Origin: Burkholderiaceae bacterium
Lineage (GTDB): Bacteria > Pseudomonadota > Gammaproteobacteria > Burkholderiales > Burkholderiaceae
Length of the DNA: 64,000 nucleotides
Reading direction: 5' to 3'
Assembly: GCA_947450605.1 (NCBI GenBank)
Contig: CANFWB010000002.1
Span: 21,564 to 85,563, forward strand
Positions within the stretch are counted from its first letter, which is position 1; each line of letters opens with the position of its first letter. Shown here piece after piece: positions 7,252 to 16,114 of this stretch. The notes below the pieces were generated by a model. The model ran no database searches. It was not told the origin of the DNA and saw only the letters and a list, made by a program, of their open reading frames with translations. The position numbers and the translations under genes are program-made.

Positions 7252-8925
7252 ATGCATATAAATCCTCGGAAACCATGGCTAAAGCACTATCTTGAGGGGG
7301 TGCCTCATGAGATAGACCTAGCCGGTCATTCATCCATCGTGGAGTTACTAGAAGCGTCTTTTGAGAAATACCCCAATTGCATTGCGATCGAGTCCATGGG
7401 GCATTCAATGAGCTATCGTCAGCTCGACGTTCTCTCGCGGGACTTTGCGGCCTATCTTCAAACTTTAGGGCTTGAAGCTGGAGCGCGCATAGCCATCATG
7501 TTTCCCAATATTCCGCAATATGTCATTGCAATGCTAGGCACGCTTCGTGCTGGCTTCACAGTAGTTAATATTAATCCGCTATATACGGCCCGTGAGTTAG
7601 AACATCAATTACGCGATAGCGGTGCATCTGTATTGGCTTTATTGGAAAACTTTGCTCATGTATATCAAGAGATCGAAAATCAAGCGCTTGTAAAAAAGGT
7701 GATTGTCAGTAGTTTGGGTGAGGCTTTGGGCCCCAAGGGCGTCATCGTCAACCTAGTTGCCCGTCACATTAAAAAACTCGTACCGCAGTGGAAGTTCTCA
7801 TGCGTTAAATTTAATCAGGCTCTCAAAATTGGCTCAGGTCATGGCTTTAGTAGGCCACATATAGACTTAGAAGATGTTGCCTTTTTGCAGTATACGGGCG
7901 GCACTACAGGCGTCTCGAAAGGTGCTGTTCTATTGCACCGGAATATATTGGCCAATATCATTCAAATAGAGTCTTGGCTGGAGCCCGCCCTACAACATCG
8001 CTGTTTAAAGCAACTCGTTTTTCTATGTGCTTTACCAATGACGCATATATTTGCGTTAACAGCATGCGCATTGCTCGGGATGCGTAAAGGCGCCAAGTTA
8101 ATTCTGGTTGCCAATCCACGCGATATTACTAGTTTGATACAGTTATTAATGCGACATCCTGATATCAATATCTTTCCCGGTGTGAATACTTTATTTCATG
8201 CGCTCATACACAGGCCTGAATTCAAGGCGGTCAAACTACCCAATCTTTTGGTCACTATTGGTGGGGGCATGGCAGTTCAAAAGAAGACTGCCGATCTCTG
8301 GCATAAGCTAACAGGCGTGCCGATTGCCCAGGGTTACGGTCTTTCAGAGACTTCGCCAGTGGTTTGCGTTAACACCCCATTTATAAAAGAATTCACGGGC
8401 TCTATTGGTATGCCAGTATCTAGCACTGATGTAGTGATATTGGATGATGATGGCTCTGAAGTTCCATTTGGTACGCCTGGAGAAATTTGCATTAAGGGCC
8501 CACAGGTCATGAGGGGCTATTGGGGTAGATCAGGGGAGGCTGGGCAATTTATCACTCCAGATGGGTATTTAAAGTCTGGCGATATTGGCATCATGAGCTC
8601 TGAAGGCTACGTGCAAATTGTGGACCGCAAGAAAGACATGATTGTGGTTGCTGGCTTTAAGGTATTTCCCAATGAGGTTGAGGAGGTGATCTCATCAATA
8701 GCCGGGGTGAGAGAGTGCGCCGTGATTGGACTGCCGCACCGTAAGTTGGGGGAGATCGTGAAAGCCTATATTGTCAAAGACAAAACTGACTTAACAGAAG
8801 GGCAGGTCATTCAGTTTTGCAAAGAACAGTTGACTAGTTACAAGCGCCCTAGAAAAATTGTCTTTATCGATGAAATGCCGAAATCAAATGTTGGCAAAAT
8901 TCTGCGCCGCCATTTGCGCGATTAA
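7252..8925 (+). CDS. fadD: long-chain acyl-CoA synthetase (AMP-forming)
   Basis: A 557-residue AMP-forming ligase that activates fatty acids to acyl-CoA through an acyl-adenylate at the inner membrane. The P-loop is YTGGTTGVSKGA (about 215-226), followed by QGYGLSETSPV, the GYLKSGDIG motif with the catalytic Asp, the hinge DRKKDMIVVAGFKVFPNEVE and the C-terminal Lys in PKSNVGKILRR. Length and motif order match FadD. It lies 21 bases after the nucleosidase gene and converges with an outer-membrane protein gene only seven bases away. Chain-length preference cannot be read from sequence. Confidence 0.9.
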   Translation: MHINPRKPWLKHYLEGVPHEIDLAGHSSIVELLEASFEKYPNCIAIESMGHSMSYRQLDVLSRDFAAYLQTLGLEAGARIAIMFPNIPQYVIAMLGTLRAGFTVVNINPLYTARELEHQLRDSGASVLALLENFAHVYQEIENQALVKKVIVSSLGEALGPKGVIVNLVARHIKKLVPQWKFSCVKFNQALKIGSGHGFSRPHIDLEDVAFLQYTGGTTGVSKGAVLLHRNILANIIQIESWLEPALQHRCLKQLVFLCALPMTHIFALTACALLGMRKGAKLILVANPRDITSLIQLLMRHPDINIFPGVNTLFHALIHRPEFKAVKLPNLLVTIGGGMAVQKKTADLWHKLTGVPIAQGYGLSETSPVVCVNTPFIKEFTGSIGMPVSSTDVVILDDDGSEVPFGTPGEICIKGPQVMRGYWGRSGEAGQFITPDGYLKSGDIGIMSSEGYVQIVDRKKDMIVVAGFKVFPNEVEEVISSIAGVRECAVIGLPHRKLGEIVKAYIVKDKTDLTEGQVIQFCKEQLTSYKRPRKIVFIDEMPKSNVGKILRRHLRD

Positions 8926-8932
8926 TAAATAA

Positions 8933-9880
8933 CTATAGACCGCCGCCAAAGCGATATTGCCAAGAAATGCCATAGAGGTCGTAGCTATTATTGGTTCGTG
9001 AATAAGCGCCGGTACTCGCTGAAAGTCTAATAGAGTTATTTTTATTTACGGGGTATGACATCGTGCTGCCAAAGCGCCAGTTTTCTTGATTTCCGCTAAT
9101 GGGGTTGCCGTTTAAGTAAGACTGCCCACCCGTGAAATACGTGGCATCCACCGAGATCCATGCCGTATTCTGAAAATAATAAATTGCATGAGTTTGGGTT
9201 GAGTAAACCGGGTTTTGAGATAAGGAGTTGCCACCCATGAAGTTGGTGTTGCTGGTATAAAAAATACCCGAACCAGCCAATTCAAATCTCCAGGGGCCAA
9301 GAGCCTTGGATATCCCAAGCCCTGGTTGTATAAACCAACGGTTTGCGCCTACATTGATTAATTGATTGTCATCATATTTCCCCCAAGGTACCGATGCAGC
9401 AAGGCTCGCTCCAATGATGAGATCTTGTTGGTAGTCCTTAAATTGATCTAGAGTTAATGCAGGAGCACCGTAAAGATTGACTGAGGCTTTAATTAGGGGG
9501 TCAGACAATCCCTCGGTGCTGGCATTGACTGTCCGTCCGCCAACAGTGCTTGATCCAGTTAATTGTCCGTAGGGGAGAACAAGTGTCAGTTTTCCAGATT
9601 GGCCGCCCACGTCAAAGATATGAGTCAGGCTCATGACTTCGCTGGTGAGGGTGTAATTTCCACTCTTGGCCTGGACAACACCTGCGCTAAGGAAGTTAAC
9701 GCCAATGGGCGCATTGGAATAGGCGCGCGCCTCAATTTCTTGTGCGTACGATAGCGTCGGAAATGCAGTGCCCGATCCAAGCAATATCCCAAAGGCTATT
9801 GCAATAGCCCTATGTAAAAAACGTGCGGATAGCCTTGGGCGCCCCAAAACTTTACTTGCTGGATGGAGGTTTATTGCCAA
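8933..9880 (-). CDS. outer-membrane transporter of the MetA-pathway-of-phenol-degradation family
   Basis: About 315 residues, with a basic start, signal peptide (AIAFGILLGSGTAFPTLSYAQ) and an alternating beta-barrel pattern ending with aromatic-rich WQYRFGGGL. Segments such as PYGQLTGSS, DPLIKASVNLYGAPAL and VPWGKYDDNQLINVGANRW are typical of the phenol-degradation meta-pathway transporter family (PF13557), which are predicted outer-membrane channels. The frame begins with a TTG at 9880 that overlaps the upstream gene by 29 bases; another TTG at 9847 would start just after that gene's stop and still keep the signal peptide, so the exact start is open. Substrate unknown. Confidence 0.82.
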   Translation of the reverse strand: MAINLHPASKVLGRPRLSARFLHRAIAIAFGILLGSGTAFPTLSYAQEIEARAYSNAPIGVNFLSAGVVQAKSGNYTLTSEVMSLTHIFDVGGQSGKLTLVLPYGQLTGSSTVGGRTVNASTEGLSDPLIKASVNLYGAPALTLDQFKDYQQDLIIGASLAASVPWGKYDDNQLINVGANRWFIQPGLGISKALGPWRFELAGSGIFYTSNTNFMGGNSLSQNPVYSTQTHAIYYFQNTAWISVDATYFTGGQSYLNGNPISGNQENWRFGSTMSYPVNKNNSIRLSASTGAYSRTNNSYDLYGISWQYRFGGGL

Positions 9881-10382
9881 ATAGAATCTCTAGTGTGGCT
9901 GTGCTGCCAATCGCCAATCTAAATCCAACTAGCAATAAATAGGGCCAGACAATTAACCAGTAGACGATCGACATGGCCACTACATGTAGTGGATTCGATC
10001 TACCAAAGTCGGCCATGGAAGAGATGAAGTCCTTGCCATGAATTAAGCCATGAATACCAGCCTCGAAGTAATTTAGCCCCAGAACAATCACTAGGTAAAT
10101 CAGAGATTCAAGTATGAGGGAATTAACAATCCCATTATTTTTATTAACCTTAATAGGCAAGATGGCTTGCCCGATCATCATAAATTTAGAGCATAGAGCG
10201 GCCTTGATTAAGGCAAAGCCAAAGATGGATAAAGGAATGGGTCTTTCATCTAAGGAGGTGGCGCCCAGAAACGCTAATGCGCAAAACCAAATCCCAAAAT
10301 ACATAGAGAGTTGTAATGCCTTGGCGATCTCTTCTTTAGCTTTTGTTTTGAAGGTATTGGGCTTGATATTGGTGGTGTTCAT
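9852..10382 (-). CDS. inner-membrane protein, unknown function
   Basis: A 176-residue protein with about four hydrophobic segments (residues roughly 27-42, 52-75, 88-105 and 137-160) and a basic N-terminus, so a polytopic inner-membrane protein. I do not recognise the family. It sits between an isocitrate-lyase-superfamily gene (eight bases upstream) and the outer-membrane transporter gene that its 3' end overlaps, all on the minus strand, so it may be part of an uptake route used by the cassette. This is context only. Confidence 0.7.
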   Translation of the reverse strand: MNTTNIKPNTFKTKAKEEIAKALQLSMYFGIWFCALAFLGATSLDERPIPLSIFGFALIKAALCSKFMMIGQAILPIKVNKNNGIVNSLILESLIYLVIVLGLNYFEAGIHGLIHGKDFISSMADFGRSNPLHVVAMSIVYWLIVWPYLLLVGFRLAIGSTATLEILFGNKPPSSK

Positions 10383-10390
10383 TCTTTGGC

Positions 10391-11287
10391 TTACTGGGCA
10401 ATAAGACTGGCTTCCCAGGCTTGAATTTCTGACAGACCAAGTATTTCACTGTACTGAGCGGGGCTCAACAGATGATTAGTGTAGTCGCCGAGCTTTTCAT
10501 TTGACTGCAGATGCTTTAATGCCAACTGCATTGCATGGCCAAATATACCTCGAGCAAGAGTTGGGTGAATTGCGATATCGATCCCATGAGACTTGAGATC
10601 GGAGGCCTTTAATTGCGAAATGGGTCCTCCTACATCAACATTAAACAGGCATGGCGCTTTGACTTCTTGCTTCACTTTTTGAATCATGGCTAGGGCATCT
10701 GGATTTGCCTTTAGCTCCACAAAGACTGCATCTGCGCCAGCAGCAACAAATGCCTTTGCTCTTGTAATAGCTTCATCGAGCCCAAGGGAGCTCGCACTGT
10801 CAGTGCGAGCAATTAATACCATCTCATGGTCAGCCCTGGCGGCAACAGCTGCTTTTATATGGCTTACAGCTTCTGCGAAGTTTAGAACTGATCTAGCCCC
10901 AGAAAATTGAGCACACTGTTTTGGGAAGGTTTGATCTTCAATGTGGATTGCGGCTACTCCAGCGGCTTCAAACTCGGTAATAGTGCGCTTAATATTCAAT
11001 ACACCGCCATATCCCGTATCTGCATCACAGATGAGTGGGATGTTGATGCATGCTGCAATCCGCCTTGCATGATCGGACATCAATGTTAAATCTACTTGAC
11101 CAATATCCGGTGTTCCGAGCAATGATGCTGAAACGCCATTGCCAGTCATATAGGCAGCCTCAAAACCTGCATTTTGGACCATTCTTGCGCCGTAGCCATC
11201 GTAAATTCCAGGGGCAATTAGTGCCTTATCTTGCTGGAGTAGTTTGCGAAGTTGCTGTCGTTTTAGTGTTGCCGTAAGTATTGCCAT
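10391..11287 (-). CDS. isocitrate lyase / PEP mutase superfamily enzyme (2,3-dimethylmalate-lyase-like)
   Basis: A 298-residue TIM-barrel C-C lyase. The metal-binding loop CDADTGYGG (about 87-95) and the following IEDQTFPK with Glu 117 are conserved. The catalytic loop reads KQCAQ (123-127) instead of the KKCGH/KRCGH of isocitrate and methylisocitrate lyases; Cys is kept but the His is absent, which suggests a different substrate. ATG at 11287 overlaps the stop of the upstream LeuD-like gene by one base (TAATG), so translation is coupled. Neighbours are a LeuC/LeuD-like hydro-lyase and a Bug receptor. That combination parallels 2,3-dimethylmalate dehydratase (DmdAB) plus lyase (Dml) of nicotinate fermenters, so I infer a substituted malate as substrate. 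Confidence 0.8.
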   Translation of the reverse strand: MAILTATLKRQQLRKLLQQDKALIAPGIYDGYGARMVQNAGFEAAYMTGNGVSASLLGTPDIGQVDLTLMSDHARRIAACINIPLICDADTGYGGVLNIKRTITEFEAAGVAAIHIEDQTFPKQCAQFSGARSVLNFAEAVSHIKAAVAARADHEMVLIARTDSASSLGLDEAITRAKAFVAAGADAVFVELKANPDALAMIQKVKQEVKAPCLFNVDVGGPISQLKASDLKSHGIDIAIHPTLARGIFGHAMQLALKHLQSNEKLGDYTNHLLSPAQYSEILGLSEIQAWEASLIAQ

Positions 11288-11802
11288 TAAAACTTCCAAT
11301 CGGGATGTTCTTTTAAGAAGGGGATGAGACCGCCAAATTCTATGAGTCGAATCATTTCTTGAGGTAGTGGCGGCGCCTCTAATGTTGAATGATTGCTACG
11401 GGTAATTTTGCCCATTGAAAAATCAACAGTCAGTATTTCACCGTCAATCAGGGTGGAGGTATCGCACTCCAGCACTGGCATACCATTATTAATTGCATTT
11501 CTAAAAAACTGGCGTCCAAAAGACTTGGCGATAATGCCGCGAATATTCATGATTTGCATGATGTGAACAGCTTGCTCGCGTGAGGAGTTAATGCCAAAAC
11601 TATCTCCAGCAATCAATATGCCTCCATTTGCAGCGGCAATTTTTGATGCAAATCCTAAAGTTAGCCCATCAAATGCAAGCTTTGCTATTGCCTCAGCCGA
11701 TTGGTTGGGTAAGTATTTTCCAGAGCAATGCAAGTCTGTATTAACGTGGTCACCCAATACGAAGGCTTGACCTTGGACACAAGAAAGATTCATTTTGCTC
11801 AT
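11287..11802 (-). CDS. LeuD/aconitase swivel-domain small subunit of a hydro-lyase
   Basis: A 171-residue small subunit of an aconitase-family dehydratase. It has the family start GDHVNTDLHCSGKYLP and the substrate-binding loop AGDSFGINSSREQA with the SSRE arginine, followed by IIAKSFGRQFFRNAINNG. It is shorter than proteobacterial LeuD (about 200-215), closer to the HacB/DmdB-type small subunits. Its start overlaps the large subunit stop by four bases (ATGA), and its stop overlaps the lyase start by one, so the three form one coupled unit. Substrate is inferred from context to be a substituted malate or maleate rather than isopropylmalate. Confidence 0.86.
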   Translation of the reverse strand: MSKMNLSCVQGQAFVLGDHVNTDLHCSGKYLPNQSAEAIAKLAFDGLTLGFASKIAAANGGILIAGDSFGINSSREQAVHIMQIMNIRGIIAKSFGRQFFRNAINNGMPVLECDTSTLIDGEILTVDFSMGKITRSNHSTLEAPPLPQEMIRLIEFGGLIPFLKEHPDWKF

Positions 11803-13082
11803 GAATTTAATCTCCAGTCTCCACCAATGACTGTGCGAGGGTCAGTAATAAAGCCGGTTAGTGCTGAGGCTGCAACTGTAGCCGCTGAGCCGAGCCAGAT
11901 ATCTGAATCTGGATTAGATAATCTCCCTTTGAAATTTCGGTTGGCCGTGGAGATGATGGTATCTCCATCTCCGGGTACAAGGTGATTGGTAATGCCAACG
12001 CAAGTGCCACAGCCCGCGGATTCAAATGATGCGCCGGCCAAGGTCAGGATTTCAATGAGACCCTCACGTAATGCAGCAAGATAAATTTTTCTTGAGGCAG
12101 GCGTCACAATCATTCTGACTCCTGCGGCCAGTTTTTGACCTTTCAGTATTGCTGCAGCCTGCCTAATATCATCTAGGCGCCCATTAGTGCATGTACCAAT
12201 CAGAGCAAATTGAATGGGCTGCTTAATCACCTCATGGGCCGCAACAATATCATCCACCTGATGCTTTCTGGCGACTTGGGGCGCCAGAGTATTGGTATCA
12301 ATTTCGATGCATTGTGCATAAATAGCATTGGCATCTGAGAATACGGGTTTGGGTGTCTGGGCTCCATGCGCATTTAACCATTCGATTGTTTTTTCATCGG
12401 CCTCAAGAATGGCTGCTTTGGCGCCCAATTCGGCTGCGTGATTGCATAGCGTCATGCGATCATCAATATTCATGGCCGATACACCTTGACCAACATATTC
12501 AATCGCTTTGTAATTTAGACCTTCTGCACCGAATTGACCCAGCATAAACAGGGTAAGATCCTTAGCCCAGACGCCGGGTTGAAGCTGACCCGTGAGGCTT
12601 ACTTGAACGGTTTCGGGAACACGAAACCACAGCTTACCTGTTGTCATTACTGCGGAGACATCAGTACCTTCAATGCCTGTACCAAAAGCATTAAATGCAC
12701 CGTAGGTTGTTGAGTGTGTGTCGGTGCCGACAATTAAGTTACCTGCAGTCAAGTGTCCGCCTTCAGGTAACACTTGATGGCAAATACCATCGCCAATGTC
12801 ATACAGTTGCGTACCTTCTTGCTTGGCAAAGGAGCGCATCTCCGTATGAATTTGTGCGGCCTCCAGATTGGGTGGCGGGGAGTAGTGATCCAGAACCAAG
12901 GCAGTTTTATTGGCAAACGCAAGTTGCTTGTTGCCAATGCGATTAATCATCTTGATGGTGTTGCTCGCTCTAGTATCGGTAACCATTGCGTAGTCCACAT
13001 CACATACCACCACATCACCAGCTTTTACCGACTCACGTTGTGCGTGAGCAGCCAGGATTTTTTCACTAATTGTTGATCCCAT
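11799..13082 (-). CDS. LeuC/aconitase-type large subunit of a hydro-lyase
   Basis: A 427-residue 4Fe-4S hydro-lyase large subunit. The three cluster cysteines are visible: Cys 298 in GTCTNGR, and Cys 358 and Cys 361 in SAGCGTCVG. The segment VGTDTHSTTYGAFNAFGTGIEGTD and the C-terminal NRNFKGRLSNPDSDIWL are typical of the LeuC/HacA/DmdA branch. It starts two bases after the stop of the upstream Bug gene. True leuC normally neighbours leuB and leuD and is longer in proteobacteria (about 470), so a catabolic hydro-lyase such as dimethylmaleate hydratase is more likely; which substrate is not known. Confidence 0.87.
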   Translation of the reverse strand: MGSTISEKILAAHAQRESVKAGDVVVCDVDYAMVTDTRASNTIKMINRIGNKQLAFANKTALVLDHYSPPPNLEAAQIHTEMRSFAKQEGTQLYDIGDGICHQVLPEGGHLTAGNLIVGTDTHSTTYGAFNAFGTGIEGTDVSAVMTTGKLWFRVPETVQVSLTGQLQPGVWAKDLTLFMLGQFGAEGLNYKAIEYVGQGVSAMNIDDRMTLCNHAAELGAKAAILEADEKTIEWLNAHGAQTPKPVFSDANAIYAQCIEIDTNTLAPQVARKHQVDDIVAAHEVIKQPIQFALIGTCTNGRLDDIRQAAAILKGQKLAAGVRMIVTPASRKIYLAALREGLIEILTLAGASFESAGCGTCVGITNHLVPGDGDTIISTANRNFKGRLSNPDSDIWLGSAATVAASALTGFITDPRTVIGGDWRLNS

Positions 13083-13084
13083 GA

Positions 13085-14089
13085 TTATTGGGTCGCAAGG
13101 TTAATACTTTTAATAATCTTGCCCCAGAGTCCGTACTCTGACTTCACAGTGTTTGCGAGCTCTTGTGGTGTCGATGGTGCGGGCTCAAGGTCAACCCTTC
13201 TTAATCGCTCGGCTGTTTCTGGGTCCTTCAGGGTGGCTACCACTGCAGCATTAATTTTGGCGACAAGTTCTGGGTTCATTTTGGGTGGGGCAATAAAGGC
13301 ATACCAATTTAGCGCTTGGTATCCCGGGTAACCTTGTTCTGCAATTGTGGGGACGTTGGGTAGCCCAGGAAGACGCTTCAGACTAGTTACTGCCAGCGGT
13401 CGAACTTTTCCACCTTCAATTAAAGGGACTGCAGTAGGCGTGCTCGCAAAGATGGCTGTAATGTTGCCGCCAAGGAGATCGGTCATTGCCGGCCCACCAC
13501 CTTTGTAGTTGATATGTTCGCCTTTCATGCCTGAACGAGCCTTCAGTAACTCACCTGCTAAATGCCCAGTACTGCCATTTCCTGAAGAGCCAAACGTAAC
13601 AAAACCATCTTTTGTCTTTCCGGCAGCAACAAAGTCGGCCAGATTCTTAATTGGAGAATCGGCTTTAACAACCAAAATATTGGAGAAGGTTACCCCTTGG
13701 GAGATGAGGCTAAAGTCCGTCAATGGGTTGAATGAGGTGCCATTTGGCATATGAGGATTAATTGCCATTGATCCTACCGTGGTCAGCATCAATGTATAGC
13801 CGTCTGGCTCAGCCTTGAGCAGTTGCTCGCTAGCTAAGTTGCCACCAGCCCCAGGTCTGTTATCAATCACAATCGGTTGACCAATTTTCTCACCCAGCTT
13901 GGGCCCCATAATTCTTGCTGCACTGTCTGCTCCACCACCGGGGGCAAATCCCACAATGAGGCGGATGGGCTTATTTGGGTAGCTTGCCACCTGGGAGAGC
14001 CCAATACTCGGGGCTAACAGCAGGGTCGCGAAAAGCGGACTAACTAGCTGAAGAATCTGGCGACGCAGGATTAAGGTGTTTTGTCTCAT
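13085..14089 (-). CDS. Bug (TctC) family periplasmic receptor 1
   Basis: A 334-residue tripartite tricarboxylate transporter receptor. It has an N-terminal Arg pair (residues 9-10), a hydrophobic signal segment ending at SIGLSQ, and the family sequences SYPNKPIRLIVGFAPGG, IDNRPGAGGN and PDGYTLML. Bug proteins bind small carboxylates in the periplasm between two lobes. It is the first gene of the minus-strand operon Bug-LeuC-LeuD-lyase, with a two-base gap to the LeuC-like gene, so its ligand is probably the substrate of that hydro-lyase/lyase pair (inference). Confidence 0.92.
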   Translation of the reverse strand: MRQNTLILRRQILQLVSPLFATLLLAPSIGLSQVASYPNKPIRLIVGFAPGGGADSAARIMGPKLGEKIGQPIVIDNRPGAGGNLASEQLLKAEPDGYTLMLTTVGSMAINPHMPNGTSFNPLTDFSLISQGVTFSNILVVKADSPIKNLADFVAAGKTKDGFVTFGSSGNGSTGHLAGELLKARSGMKGEHINYKGGGPAMTDLLGGNITAIFASTPTAVPLIEGGKVRPLAVTSLKRLPGLPNVPTIAEQGYPGYQALNWYAFIAPPKMNPELVAKINAAVVATLKDPETAERLRRVDLEPAPSTPQELANTVKSEYGLWGKIIKSINLATQ

Positions 14090-14220
14090 ATGATTTTTAA
14101 TGATTTTATTCTTACAATCTTAACTGAAATGAACGGGCTGCGGGGTGGTTAAGGCTTTGAAGATCATGCTATAAATAATCCATAATGGCTTGATATTAAT
14201 AATAAAAGTTGGAGATACGG

Positions 14221-15198
14221 ATGTCTATCAATAAGGCTAGGGCACTTGCTGCGGCAGTTTCCCTCTTGTGTGCATCATTTAGCATAAGTGTCAATGCTCA
14301 AAGTTGGCCTCAAAAACCGATTAAATTTATCGTTCCATTTGCAGCTGGAGGTGCCAACGATTTAATGGCTAGAGCTGCAGCTGAAGGTGCATCTAAGGTT
14401 TTAGGTCAGGCGATTGTGGTTGAAAATAAACCGGGTGCTGGCGGCTCGCTCGGCACAGTATTTGTGAGTAAAAGCGCTCCAGATGGCTATACATTTTTGA
14501 TCAGTGCGGCTGGGGTTGTGTCTAATAACATGATCAAAAAAACTACGAACTATAAGGACAGTGATTTGGTGCCTGTTGTCATGATTGGCTTGGCGCCCTC
14601 AGTCATTGTGGTGTCTTCCGAATCCAATTATAAAAATTTAAGAAATTTTGTAGATGCCTCAAAAGAGGGTGCCGGCCTGCATTTTGCAACTGCTGGAACC
14701 GGTAGCACTCCGCATTTTGTTGCAGAGCTATTAAATACGCGTTATGGGGCAAAACTGATTCCCGTGCCCTATAAGAGCGGCTCCGAAGGCGCGGCGGCAG
14801 TGATGGGGGGCCAAGTAGCCGGAACCTCTGAGGCCAGTATCGTTGCTTTGCCTCACATCAAGCAAGGTGGCAAATTTAAAGCCTTGGCAACTACTTGGAC
14901 AAAGCGAATTTCTGCTTATCCGGAACTGTCAACTGCAACTGAGCAAGGTTTTCCTGATCTACAAATTGCTCACTGGGCCGGCCTTCATGCGCCGGTAGGC
15001 GTCTCTCCTGAAATTATGGATCGACTAGCGGCTGCCGTTGATGTGGCCATGAAATCACCTCAAGTTGCTGATCGATTAAAAGGTCAAGGAATTGAGCCGA
15101 TAGGCGGTACGCGCGCCTCTTTTAATGAATTTGTGGATGCAGAGCGGGCACGCTTAGGTGCTATCGTTAAGGCTGCCCACATGAAGGATGATCAATGA
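14221..15198 (+). CDS. Bug (TctC) family periplasmic receptor 2
   Basis: A 325-residue receptor divergent from receptor 1. The ATG at 14221 is preferred over a TTG at 14209 because GGAG lies six bases upstream and the signal peptide (AAAVSLLCASFSISVNAQ) then has a normal short n-region. Family sequences are SWPQKPIKFIVPFAAGG, VENKPGAGGSLG and PDGYTFLI. The gene overlaps the downstream lyase by four bases (ATGA), which ties receptor and enzyme production together and suggests the ligand is the lyase substrate or a precursor. Confidence 0.91.
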   Translation: MSINKARALAAAVSLLCASFSISVNAQSWPQKPIKFIVPFAAGGANDLMARAAAEGASKVLGQAIVVENKPGAGGSLGTVFVSKSAPDGYTFLISAAGVVSNNMIKKTTNYKDSDLVPVVMIGLAPSVIVVSSESNYKNLRNFVDASKEGAGLHFATAGTGSTPHFVAELLNTRYGAKLIPVPYKSGSEGAAAVMGGQVAGTSEASIVALPHIKQGGKFKALATTWTKRISAYPELSTATEQGFPDLQIAHWAGLHAPVGVSPEIMDRLAAAVDVAMKSPQVADRLKGQGIEPIGGTRASFNEFVDAERARLGAIVKAAHMKDDQ

Positions 15199-16070
15199 AA
15201 TTAGATGAGGGTCTGGGCTTAATACTGCGTCAAAAGATTGAGGCTAAATCTGGGCTACTGGTTGCTGGGGCAGCAAATGCTTTAGCTGCACGCATCATTT
15301 ATCAGCTTGGGTTTGAGGCCGTTTATCTTAGCGGGGCTGGACTGACTAATACCTTCTACGGCATCCCTGACTTGGGCTTCGTGGGTCTTAGTGATCTAGT
15401 TCAACATACTTCTGCCATGCGTGATGCAATGCCATTGCCGATTATTGTTGATGCTGATACTGGCTTTGGAAATGCTTTAAATGTTCGACATACCGTGCGC
15501 TCCCTTGAGCGGGCTGGTGCCAATGCCATACAACTTGAAGATCAAGTGATGCCAAAGAAATGCGGACATTTTTCTGATAAATCCGTAGTGGATTCTGGCG
15601 AGATGGTGAGTAAGATTCGGGCGGCAGTGGATGCAAGAGATAGCGGCAATTTTTTAATCATTGCTCGGACAGATTCTCGAGCAATCCATGGTCTCGATCA
15701 CGCTATTGATAGGGCCCGTTTATATGCAGAAAATGGCGCTGATATTACTTTTGTTGAGGCCCCTGAGAGCATTGATGAGCTCAGGCGTATTCCAACTGAA
15801 ATTTCTTGCCCACAAGTTGTGAATGTGGTCATTGGTGGCAAAACCCCGAGTCTTTCGCAAAAAGAGTTTGCTCACATGGGCTTTGGCTTGGTGCTGTATG
15901 CCAATGCCGCCTTACAAGGTGCAATGCGTGGGATGACAAATGCCTTATCGCACTTAAAAGAAAATGGAGAATTGAAAGAGGATCTGAGGTTGGTAGCCTC
16001 TTTCGAAGAGCGCCAGGAATTTGTACAAAAACCTTATTTTGATGAGCTTGAAAAGCGATACAAAAAATAA
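15195..16070 (+). CDS. isocitrate lyase / PEP mutase superfamily enzyme (methylisocitrate-lyase-like)
   Basis: A 291-residue TIM-barrel lyase. The metal loop is VDADTGFGN (85-93), then LEDQVMPKKCGH with the complete catalytic loop KKCGH (121-125), as in isocitrate and methylisocitrate lyases. It also has ARTDSRAIHGLDHAIDRA typical of the superfamily. Compared with the lyase at 10391-11287, which reads KQCAQ, this one keeps the canonical residues. It overlaps the Bug gene before it by four bases and is followed 44 bases later by a secreted hydrolase. Oxaloacetate decarboxylase or 2-methylisocitrate-type cleavage are both possible; the true substrate is unknown. Confidence 0.85.
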   Translation: MKLDEGLGLILRQKIEAKSGLLVAGAANALAARIIYQLGFEAVYLSGAGLTNTFYGIPDLGFVGLSDLVQHTSAMRDAMPLPIIVDADTGFGNALNVRHTVRSLERAGANAIQLEDQVMPKKCGHFSDKSVVDSGEMVSKIRAAVDARDSGNFLIIARTDSRAIHGLDHAIDRARLYAENGADITFVEAPESIDELRRIPTEISCPQVVNVVIGGKTPSLSQKEFAHMGFGLVLYANAALQGAMRGMTNALSHLKENGELKEDLRLVASFEERQEFVQKPYFDELEKRYKK

Positions 16071-16114
16071 CCCGTAAATTTGCCCTCTATCTTGGTACCT
16101 ATTTTGGAGTTCAC

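Noticed and set aside
11287-13082. leuC-leuD of leucine biosynthesis
   Set aside because: The small subunit is short, no leuB or leuA is near, and neighbours are a Bug receptor and a lyase; a catabolic hydro-lyase fits better.
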